32,761 nt of DNA, from assembly GCA_020725315.1 (NCBI GenBank), contig DYFG01000002.1, positions 1 to 32,761 of the forward strand, given 5' to 3'. The notes below the pieces were generated by a model. The model had not been told where the DNA came from. It made no database searches and was given only the letters and a program-made list of their open reading frames with translations. Source of the stretch: Nitrosotalea sp. (GTDB taxonomy: Archaea; Halobacteriota; Syntropharchaeia; Alkanophagales; Methanospirareceae). Shown piece after piece: positions 1 through 6,080 of this stretch; the stretch's first letter is position 1; every line of letters starts with the position of its first letter. The translations under genes and the position numbers were made by a program.

Positions 1-95
1 TGGATGCATTTGGACTCCTCCAAGTCAATATGTATTATTGTTCTTGCTATAATAGACGTTCCTATATTAATTCCAAGTATTCCTTCAACATCCAT
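1..95 (-). CDS. Partial CDS at left window edge, unknown
   Basis: The first 31 codons of a minus-strand gene run off the left edge. Reading from the ATG at 93-95, the product begins MDVEGILGINIGTS. It starts 15 bp after the stop of the preceding PLD-like gene, so it looks like the fourth gene of the minus-strand operon that begins with fbp. The stretch GINIGTS loosely recalls a phosphate-binding loop of sugar-kinase or actin-like ATPases, but 31 residues are too few to call a family. Confidence 0.45.
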   Translation of the reverse strand, partial: MDVEGILGINIGTSIIARTIIHIDLEESKCI

Positions 96-110
96 AATGA
101 TTAATTATTC

Positions 111-800
111 CTAAACCGGTTCACTAAAATTATCCCATGTTGTTTTAAACCAACTCTTGAAGGAATCCAACACCATGAATCCTGGGCCAATCCTCGGGTC
201 GTCTAACTTTACAAGCTCCGTATCACGTGCGACATAGTCTGGGGCGACAATGGCCTTTCCTTGTATTGACTTAATATGCTTGGGATCTATTTTGTAGAAG
301 CCAAAAAATCCTCTGGAACCGTTAATCATGACTGCTTTCAATGAAGGTTCAAAGTTGTAGACCTTCAGCTCTACTTCGATGTTATCAGAGAGACTTTTCA
401 AGTTTTCTCTCCAAATTTGTATTCCATTGTCGGCCTTCTTTGCTACTTCTTCGTCATATAGTCTATAATTTTGATTCGCCTCACGATTGCGTATGAGAAA
501 GGGATAGTTGCAATTTCTTATAAGTATGTGAATTTCAACATTTCTGTCATCGAGCAACTTCTTTTCAATTTTATGTTGAAGCACTATAAAAATAGGTTCG
601 TACATAGTCTCACCTGTGTAGGAGTAGATATCTATTCTTATGTCCCCTTTTTGTGGATCAATCCACTTCATTAGGTTATCAATAGCTTTTTTCCACCATT
701 CTTTCCCTTTATAAATTCCAGGATATAATCGAATTACATTGTACGCCTCTCGAATAGCTATAGAAATTAATTCCCCTGATGCGGTAGAAGCAGTACTCAT
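111..800 (-). CDS. PLD-like domain protein, function unknown
   Basis: A 229-residue soluble protein without a signal peptide or membrane segment. The middle (about residues 55-175) alternates hydrophobic strands and helices in the way of phospholipase-D-like folds: IDIYSYTGETMYEP, then VEIHILIRNC, then LKAVMINGSRGFFGFYKI. A regular HxK(x)4D catalytic motif is not visible, so enzymatic activity is doubtful and the domain may be a sensor or binding version. The start at 800 follows the aldolase stop by 18 bp and has AGATAAG upstream, which suggests co-transcription with fba and fbp. The gene is AT-rich like the rest of the first 2.9 kb. The family call is tentative and made from fold-like pattern only. 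Confidence 0.55.
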   Translation of the reverse strand: MSTASTASGELISIAIREAYNVIRLYPGIYKGKEWWKKAIDNLMKWIDPQKGDIRIDIYSYTGETMYEPIFIVLQHKIEKKLLDDRNVEIHILIRNCNYPFLIRNREANQNYRLYDEEVAKKADNGIQIWRENLKSLSDNIEVELKVYNFEPSLKAVMINGSRGFFGFYKIDPKHIKSIQGKAIVAPDYVARDTELVKLDDPRIGPGFMVLDSFKSWFKTTWDNFSEPV

Positions 801-818
801 CTTATCTCCTCCATTTGG

Positions 819-1976
819 CTATCCTGTTTTAATTAAGTATTCCCTAACTTTATCCGCAGTACCTACGGCTCCAAAAGCTTTAAAGAACATCATTGCTTCC
901 GCATATGCCTTAGCTTCAAGTGCGTGTTTCGTCTCTTCAGAAACATTATATATTCTATTCTTAAATTCCTTTATTGCAAACTTACTGTACGTACCAAAAA
1001 TTTCATTATTTTTAGTTATACCTTTCTTTGCTGCTTCATCTCTGTATTTGTTCAAAGTCCAATTCCATATATCTTCATATAACTCAGGTTCAAATATTTC
1101 AAATACTTCCCATGCCAGATTTTGCCAGTGTGTACCAACATTACCTTTTAGAATCAAACCTTTAGGAAATTTTGTGCTTATGAATTTGAGCGGGGTGCCA
1201 GTAATGCCATGCTGTGCAACTCTTACTTTAAAAGGATCGATCGCTTGAGCTATTTCCACAGTTCGTTCTATATTTATTGAAACCTGCTCAATGAGATTCC
1301 CATACTCGTCATATATATTTCCATGTATTGACCCATTGGCAATAGCCAGAACTTGTGGAAATACATCCCTCTTATGCAACTCTTTGATAAACGTAGTTGC
1401 CTCTTCAACCGTTGTAAGGACTAATCCATCTTTATCTTTCTTCCCTATCTCACCAACTTCGACTTCTAAGCCAAACTCTCTTCCATCCATTTTTTCCTTA
1501 ATGAAGTTAGCAAGCTCTGAGGTTACATCAATATTCTTCTGAAATTGACCTAAAACGGTTGTTTCGCTCATATCAAAGAGAAAAGAAGCGTCTATCGCAA
1601 AGGAAGTATATCCAGCCGCAATTTGAGCCTCTATTAAGCTCTTTACTTCCTTTATTTCTTCGTCCGTCCCCTTCTTTATTGTTGTATGATCTGCATGTAG
1701 AGCCCACTCAGCAAAACCAACTTCTTTAGCAACGTTGCGAACAGCACTTGAAAAATCCTGTGGTGTTAAACCGGTATATCCCCCTTCTAAATCGCTTTCT
1801 GATTTTGCAAGCTCGAAAATAACCGCTGCTCTCAAACTTTTAGCCGCTCTAAATATTCCTTTAGCAATACCGGGAACAATCCTAGTATTTGCTGCCATTA
1901 TAATCCCTTCTGTGTTGTACAATGCCTCGAACATCTTATTCCCAAGAATTGGTCCAAATTTTCCACTTTCTTCCAT
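819..1976 (-). CDS. fba: Class II (metal-dependent) fructose-bisphosphate aldolase family protein
   Basis: A 385-residue TIM-barrel protein of the class II ketose-bisphosphate aldolase family. These enzymes interconvert fructose 1,6-bisphosphate with DHAP and glyceraldehyde 3-phosphate through a metal-bound enediolate. Visible family landmarks are HADH at about residues 94-97 (catalytic Asp96 and metal ligand His97), EVEVGEIG (171-178), SIHGN (His218, third-ligand region) and VAQHGITG (His256, fourth-ligand region). The metal site therefore looks intact. Substrate specificity within the family (FBP, tagatose bisphosphate or another) cannot be proven from sequence, but the neighbouring fbp, 24 bp upstream, points to FBP. 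Class II aldolases are uncommon in archaea, which normally use FBPA/P or class I DhnA-type enzymes. The AT-rich composition and operon position support acquisition by transfer together with fbp. Confidence 0.85.
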   Translation of the reverse strand: MEESGKFGPILGNKMFEALYNTEGIIMAANTRIVPGIAKGIFRAAKSLRAAVIFELAKSESDLEGGYTGLTPQDFSSAVRNVAKEVGFAEWALHADHTTIKKGTDEEIKEVKSLIEAQIAAGYTSFAIDASFLFDMSETTVLGQFQKNIDVTSELANFIKEKMDGREFGLEVEVGEIGKKDKDGLVLTTVEEATTFIKELHKRDVFPQVLAIANGSIHGNIYDEYGNLIEQVSINIERTVEIAQAIDPFKVRVAQHGITGTPLKFISTKFPKGLILKGNVGTHWQNLAWEVFEIFEPELYEDIWNWTLNKYRDEAAKKGITKNNEIFGTYSKFAIKEFKNRIYNVSEETKHALEAKAYAEAMMFFKAFGAVGTADKVREYLIKTG

Positions 1977-2000
1977 GTGTCTTACCTTCTTTATTTTTTC

Positions 2001-2885
2001 TTACCTCAGTATTTTTTCCAACTTTTCAATTAGATTTTTGTTTCCAATGTATGTTGGAATTCTTTGATCTATATGTTCTGGCTCAACTTCTAGTATTGAA
2101 CACTTACCATTAGTTGAAGCCCCTTCTGCTTCTCTTGCTATAAATGATATGGGATTGCTCTCAACCAACAGTCTTAACTTTCCATTTGGATTTGTTGTTA
2201 GTGCAGGATAGGCAAAGAGTCCTCCATAGTGAAGTACTTGATTAAAGTCTCCAACAAATGCCCCACCATATCTTAATTTGTAACCCTCCATTTCTAACTC
2301 TTCAACGTATTTTCTAAATGATGGTAGCCAGTCCTTTCGTAGCCCGCCAATACCATACAACTTACCAGGTTCAGGAAGCTTTATGCTTTCTTCTCTAAAA
2401 ACAAATCCCTTTTTTGTGTGCAAGAATTCATGGACGCCATTCTGTGCCGTGTAAACTAAAGTTGTTACTGGACCATATAAGATATACATTGCAGCTATTT
2501 GGTGCTTCCCTTGTGTCGGCAAATCTTTTTTGTATATTCCAACTATTGTTCCAACCAAGTTGTTGCTCTCAATATTTGACGAGCCATCTAATGGATCCAA
2601 AGTGATATTGAATATCCCCTCTTCATTAAGCTTTACCAGGTCGGGTTGTTCTTCTGATGCTACTGTCTTAACTAGACCCGATTTTCTTAATTCATTAATT
2701 AAGAACTGATCTGCCCATTTATCTACAACCAGTTGAAGCTCACCAAATACATTTTTTGTGTTGGCTTTACCCCTCCTGTATGGAAGTTCGTTACTTATTG
2801 CATTTGCGATGCTACTTATTTTAAGAATTAAAGAAGCCAATTCGCTGTCAATTCCTTCCAAATGTTCTTCCAAAGTTTTTGTCAT
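2001..2885 (-). CDS. fbp: Class I fructose-1,6-bisphosphatase
   Basis: Hydrolyses fructose 1,6-bisphosphate to fructose 6-phosphate in gluconeogenesis. With the ATG at 2883-2885 the protein is 294 residues. Class I hallmarks are SEEQ (77-80), LDPLDGSS (96-103, metal-binding Asp residues), the YGG..VGDF segment (206-213) and KLRLLVESNP (236-245, with the metal-binding Glu). The ORF track extends to 3113, but that extra 76 residues is antisense to the FBPA/P remnant and has no family match. A TATA-like box at 2912-2921 would place transcription about 5-10 nt before the internal ATG, so I chose the shorter start. It is the first gene of the operon fbp-fba-PLD-like-partial gene. It is AT-rich compared with the plus-strand genes to its right. 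Confidence 0.92.
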   Translation of the reverse strand: MTKTLEEHLEGIDSELASLILKISSIANAISNELPYRRGKANTKNVFGELQLVVDKWADQFLINELRKSGLVKTVASEEQPDLVKLNEEGIFNITLDPLDGSSNIESNNLVGTIVGIYKKDLPTQGKHQIAAMYILYGPVTTLVYTAQNGVHEFLHTKKGFVFREESIKLPEPGKLYGIGGLRKDWLPSFRKYVEELEMEGYKLRYGGAFVGDFNQVLHYGGLFAYPALTTNPNGKLRLLVESNPISFIAREAEGASTNGKCSILEVEPEHIDQRIPTYIGNKNLIEKLEKILR

Positions 2886-2892
2886 ATACCTT

Positions 2893-2925
2893 ATTAATAT
2901 ATATCCTATAATAATATAAAAGGGT
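2893..2925 (-). promoter_or_regulatory. Archaeal promoter for fbp operon
   Basis: On the minus strand a TTTTATATT box (about 2913-2921) and a second TATATATTAAT stretch (2893-2905) lie upstream of the fbp ATG at 2885. The spacing from the first box predicts a very short or absent 5' leader. The promoter sits in the roughly 65 bp between fbp and the beginning of homology of the FBPA/P remnant, so the breakpoint is within or next to it. Confidence 0.5.
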
Positions 2926-2951
2926 ATTGTGATGGTGACCTCAAGCGTTAA

Positions 2952-3740
2952 AGGGAGGGAATAGCGGAGATGGAATTCACGGAACGTGGATCTGAGCCAC
3001 TCGTTGCGTTTATGATGGACAAAACAGAGCCCGGCGCGTTCAACTATCCCATATACAAGATGTTTGCCGATCCGTTTAATACTGCTGGGCTTGTCGTAGA
3101 CCCCACCATGCATGATGGCTTCGTGTTTGAGGTGTGGGACATAAAGGAGAAGAAGCGCGTATTTTTACGAACCCCTGAAGAGCTGTACCATTTGCTCGCC
3201 TTGATAGGCGCGAAGAGCAAATACGTGATCAAGCGGGTGTATCCAAAGGAGACGAGCCCGTTACCGAAGGATGAGCCGGTAGCTGTAATAAGCACGGAGA
3301 AATTGTTCTTTACCGTGGGTAAATACGTGGGTAAGGATGATCCTGCCGCATTGGTGCGAGCCCAAGCGGGTTTACCGGCACTGGGTGAGGTGATAGAACC
3401 GTTTACCATGCCTCATCTCGTCAGTGGCTGGATGCGTGGTTCGCATAACGGACCGCTCATGCCAGTGCCTTTCATCTATTCGAAATGCACGCGGTTTGAT
3501 GGCCCACCACGAGTTGTTGCTGCAGGATTCCAGATAAGCCATGGGCGGTTAGTGGGGACTGCGGATCTGTTTGATGATCCTGCGTATGACCTTGCGAGGA
3601 GAAAGGCGGAAGAGATAGCCGATTATATGAGAGCACATGGTCCGTTCGGGCCACACAGGCTTCCCATAGAGGAGATGGAGTATACAACACTACCTAACGT
3701 CTTAAAGAAGCTTGAGGGAAGGTTTGAAGCGACTGAATAA
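2952..3740 (+). pseudogene. 5'-truncated fructose-1,6-bisphosphate aldolase/phosphatase (FBPA/P)
   Basis: The readable frame is the C-terminal two-thirds of archaeal FBPA/P, the bifunctional gluconeogenic enzyme of about 365-385 residues. Homology begins abruptly with GIAEMEF, preceded in frame by a TAA at 2949-2951. It continues through DKTEPGAFN, MFADPFNT, YVGKDDP, GWMRGSHNGPLMPV, TRFDGPPRV and MEYTTLP. The Schiff-base Lys and neighbouring Tyr of the aldolase reaction lie in YVGKDDP (residues 119-122 from the ATG at 2970). About 110 N-terminal residues, which carry several metal- and phosphate-binding Asp/His residues in characterised enzymes, are missing. An ATG at 2970 with GGGAGG upstream could still give a 256-residue protein, but full FBPA/P activity seems excluded. 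The truncation meets the AT-rich fbp-fba operon head to head. Confidence 0.88.
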
Positions 3741-3805
3741 AAAGCTTTCTAAAGAAAGGTTTACCAAAGAACGCTAACGCAGTTTGAAGAAGAGTGAGGA
3801 TAAGG

Positions 3806-4489
3806 ATGAGTGAACGGGAACGCATGAAAGTCGTCATTTCGTTGGGCGGCATATTCTTCTCGGACGTTGAGAAGATAAAGAAAATTGCTGCGGTATTCGA
3901 TGAACTTGCGCAATTGAACAATCTCTGCGTGGTGACCGGCGGTGGCGAAGGGGCTCGTGAGTATATAAAACTCGCACGCGAGCTGGGTGCGAACGAAGTA
4001 TTCTGTGATTATATAGGAATTGCTCTGACGCGAATCAATGCGAAATTGCTCATTTCCGCGTTAAAAAATGTATATCCAGAACCTTTTTTGGATTACAAAG
4101 AAGCTGCACTAGCTAAGGCGAACGATAGTGGTAAAATAGCGGTAATGGGCGGCGTAAGCCCTGGGTATACCACGGACGCGGTCGCTGCGATCCTTGCCGA
4201 ATACCTGGATGCTGATCTCCTCGTGAACGTCACCTCGGTCGATGGGATTTATGGCGCTGACCCGCGCAAATATCCAAATGCGAGGAAATACGACAAACTC
4301 TCACCAAAGGAACTCGTCGCACTCACCATGAAGGAGGAGCTCAAGGCAGGGTCGAGAATTGTTATCGACCCGGTTGCCGCGAAGATAATAGAACGGAGCG
4401 GGATAAAGACGATTGTTATTGACGGAAGCAATCCTCGTAATATTGTCGATGCCGTTCATGGGAAGCATCAGGGCACTGAGATATTGTGA
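3806..4489 (+). CDS. pyrH: Archaeal UMP kinase
   Basis: Phosphorylates UMP to UDP in pyrimidine nucleotide synthesis; amino-acid-kinase fold, archaeal hexameric type. The 227-residue product begins, after a short leader, with MKVVISLGG (phosphate-binding). It then shows VVTGGGEGAREYI, GGVSPGYTTDAVAA (UMP-binding region), VNVTSVDGIYGADPR (nucleotide-binding loop) and the C-terminal DGSNPRNIVDAVHG. I prefer the ATG at 3806, preceded by GTGAGGA, over the GTG at 3794. The ATG at 3824, giving MKVVISLGG directly, is also possible. It is on the same strand as the FBPA/P remnant, 65 bp downstream. Family assignment is firm. Confidence 0.93.
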   Translation: MSERERMKVVISLGGIFFSDVEKIKKIAAVFDELAQLNNLCVVTGGGEGAREYIKLARELGANEVFCDYIGIALTRINAKLLISALKNVYPEPFLDYKEAALAKANDSGKIAVMGGVSPGYTTDAVAAILAEYLDADLLVNVTSVDGIYGADPRKYPNARKYDKLSPKELVALTMKEELKAGSRIVIDPVAAKIIERSGIKTIVIDGSNPRNIVDAVHGKHQGTEIL

Positions 4490-4515
4490 CTTCAAACTTT
4501 AGGAAAGTTTCAAGT
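4489..4515 (+). terminator. Hairpin after pyrH
   Basis: A near-perfect inverted repeat starts at the last base of the pyrH stop codon: ACTTCAAACTTT, loop AGG, AAAGTTTCAAGT (12 bp with one mismatch). It is AT-rich and followed by a pyrimidine-rich run. A terminator or mRNA 3'-end stabiliser is the likely role, inferred from position only. Confidence 0.45.
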
Positions 4516-4623
4516 TCAATCTCTTCTATGCGGTCTCATCTATAATCATTTTTTCTCAGCTTTGAAGCCTAACAAGTAAGGATTTAGCCTGGTTGAGAGA
4601 ACTTGATAATGTATTCATGAGGG

Positions 4624-4716
4624 ATGAAGATGGAGAAAGAATTTACCATAACTATCGAGCAGGATGAGGATGGAATTTATGTTGGAACAGCATTTATTCC
4701 GCAGAACGTTGCATAG
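4624..4716 (+). pseudogene. HicB-like antitoxin N-terminal fragment
   Basis: A 30-codon reading frame starting at ATG 4624 (or ATG 4630, in frame) has the product MEKEFTITIEQDEDGIYVGT and stops eight codons later. This is the beginning of the HicB antitoxin fold, which normally continues through a PELPGC-type segment for another 40 or more residues. No HicA toxin is visible. It has GAGGG just upstream. Its 3' end overlaps the end of L32e on the opposite strand, so the rest was probably lost when L32e became its neighbour. Confidence 0.5.
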
Positions 4717-5053
4717 GATTGAGCACTGTTATACCAAGCGTTGCCGCTTCCTCTTCTATCGCTTCCCTTTTTCTCCTTCCAACGCTTGATGCTATTCGCA
4801 CTGCCATTTCCTCTCTTGCATCTTCAACCTGAGCAAGATCATTCGTATTGAAAACAAGTACTTCTCGTCGCCCAGAAGGATGCAAGCCCCGTTCTTCCTT
4901 CCTTCGCCTGTATCCCACTTGCACCCGCGCACCTTTCGCCGCTATATGCTCCCTCATCTTATTGTCATGCCCACGAGGTCTTCTCCAGCTCTTACTCAAC
5001 TTCTTCTTCGTCCACCAGCCATATCGCTCGAATTTTGGTTTCTTCCTCGTCAT
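4694..5053 (-). CDS. rpl32e: 50S ribosomal protein L32e
   Basis: Archaeal/eukaryotic large-subunit protein, here 119 residues. The signature is clear: WRRPRGHDNKMR, VGYRRRKEERGLHPSG, EVLVFNTNDL, AVRIASSVGRRKR and the C-terminal ITVLNP. The ATG overlaps the stop of the preceding 95-residue membrane protein gene (ATGA, 5050-5053), with AAGGAGG about 10 nt upstream, indicating translational coupling. In most euryarchaea the gene lies in the large ribosomal protein cluster between L6 and L19e; here neither neighbour is ribosomal. The N-terminus is somewhat shorter than many L32e proteins, though the globular core is complete. Confidence 0.93.
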   Translation of the reverse strand: MTRKKPKFERYGWWTKKKLSKSWRRPRGHDNKMREHIAAKGARVQVGYRRRKEERGLHPSGRREVLVFNTNDLAQVEDAREEMAVRIASSVGRRKREAIEEEAATLGITVLNPMQRSAE

Positions 5054-5337
5054 TTGCCTGACAACCTCCTTAACTCCTCAGCTATTCTTTTAGGTAGCTC
5101 AGCCTGCCCTTTCTGGATATCCCTCATAACAGAATACAGCAGGGCAACAGAAATGCCAGCTAGACAACTGATGAATGCGAGTATCACAGAGGCTAAGAAC
5201 AATTCTACCGCAATAAAAGAGCTAAAGTTTAGCTCGGTTCCCAATCCAAAGAGCCATAAGTAGACAAGCGCGCCAATTGAACCTGCTATCCCCAGCGAAA
5301 AAATAGTTATCAGTATTTTTATCAGTCTATTCACCAT
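5050..5337 (-). CDS. Small two-TM membrane protein, unknown
   Basis: A 95-residue protein with two strong hydrophobic segments: about residues 7-31 (ILITIFSLGIAGSIGALVYLWLF) and 39-68 (FIAVELFLASVILAFISCLAG). A short charged tail, RDIQKGQAELPKRIAEELRRL, probably forms a cytoplasmic amphipathic helix. GATGAGGT precedes the ATG at 5335-5337. It overlaps L32e by 4 bp, so it is co-translated with a ribosomal protein. I do not recognise the family. The coupling suggests steady expression but says nothing definite about function. Confidence 0.7.
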   Translation of the reverse strand: MVNRLIKILITIFSLGIAGSIGALVYLWLFGLGTELNFSSFIAVELFLASVILAFISCLAGISVALLYSVMRDIQKGQAELPKRIAEELRRLSGK

Positions 5338-5340
5338 ACC

Positions 5341-5451
5341 TCATCTAATTCTAAATTCATTTACATATATAAACTTTTCATTTCTCAGGGCTTTGGGATG
5401 CAATTCGTGTAACTCTCTTCTCATGGTTGATTTTATCGGCTTATAGCGCAT
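5341..5451 (-). CDS. Possible 36-residue basic small protein
   Basis: A short ORF, too small for the ORF track, starts at ATG 5449-5451 after a good ribosome-binding site (GAGGTGGAAAGGA) and ends 3 bp before the two-TM gene. The product begins MRYKPIKSTMRRELHELH and is rich in Arg, Lys and Glu. The spacing fits a translated small gene. Against it, the 3' part holds a TTTATATA box that could be the promoter of the two-TM/L32e unit, in which case the ORF may be chance. Confidence 0.35.
   Translation of the reverse strand: MRYKPIKSTMRRELHELHPKALRNEKFIYVNEFRIR
5361..5372 (-). promoter_or_regulatory. TATA-like box before two-TM/L32e genes
   Basis: The minus strand reads AGTTTATATATG about 25-30 bp upstream of the ATG at 5337. 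This is the spacing expected for a nearly leaderless archaeal transcript carrying the two-TM protein and L32e. It lies inside the possible 36-codon ORF. Confidence 0.4.
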
Positions 5452-5497
5452 TCCTTTCCACCTCTATTTAAAATTTTGCAGAAATGGAATAATTTTT

Positions 5498-6037
5498 TCA
5501 AAGCTTACCGCTCCGTTGTTCTTCTTCAGGTGGTAGTGGTAATAAACGTCTACCGATTTCAAGTAAAAGGCGCAATGTAAACCTCACATACAATCCTATA
5601 ATAAAGCATAATCCAGCAATAACTTCTATACTTTCTATAGCAGGAAGTATAAGTGATATTAGGCAGAAAAAAACAATAGCTAAAAGAGGAGCAACCATAG
5701 CTTTAGCAGTGTAATCTCCAAGAAACTTATACTCTAAAATCTCTTTTTTTCGATATCTACGCGCACTATACATGATAAGATGAACAACTCCGCCGGATAA
5801 ACCAAATATGGGAACGTAAAGAGGTATCCTACGACCAGTATTAAATATATCTGGACCAACAAATACTAAACGTCCACTCAATATAGAACTGATTAAACAA
5901 CCTTCCACAATCCCTGCAATTAGCATTAATGAAAAAAATCTTTTTGTACCTTCTTTTTGGTCAACAGGACGTTTATTTTCATCCTCCTTATAAAGACCGA
6001 ACAATAACCCTAAAAATGATTTCATTGATTTTTTCAT
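5498..6037 (-). CDS. Multi-TM membrane protein, unknown
   Basis: A 179-residue protein with about four hydrophobic segments: FFSLMLIAGIVEGCLISSIL (near 34-54), VPIFGLSGGVVHLIMYS (about 73-91), AMVAPLLAIVFFCLISLILP (about 112-131) and VIAGLCFIIGLYVRFTL (about 138-155). The tail is charged and proline/glutamate rich. GAGGCG lies 6-8 nt before the ATG at 6035-6037. It follows serA by 43 bp on the same strand, so it may be co-transcribed with it. No family recognised. It is more AT-rich than serA. Confidence 0.7.
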   Translation of the reverse strand: MKKSMKSFLGLLFGLYKEDENKRPVDQKEGTKRFFSLMLIAGIVEGCLISSILSGRLVFVGPDIFNTGRRIPLYVPIFGLSGGVVHLIMYSARRYRKKEILEYKFLGDYTAKAMVAPLLAIVFFCLISLILPAIESIEVIAGLCFIIGLYVRFTLRLLLEIGRRLLPLPPEEEQRSGKL

Positions 6038-6080
6038 TCTTATCGCCTCTTATGTTTGCATCTTTATGCCCTCGCACCAC

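Noticed and set aside
2886-3113. N-terminal 76-residue extension of the FBPase ORF in the track
   Set aside because: It is antisense to clear FBPA/P coding sequence and crosses the promoter; class I homology and TATA spacing favour the start at 2885.
3044-3409. 121-aa minus-strand ORF over FBPA/P
   Set aside because: Shadow of a strongly recognisable plus-strand coding sequence; no motif.
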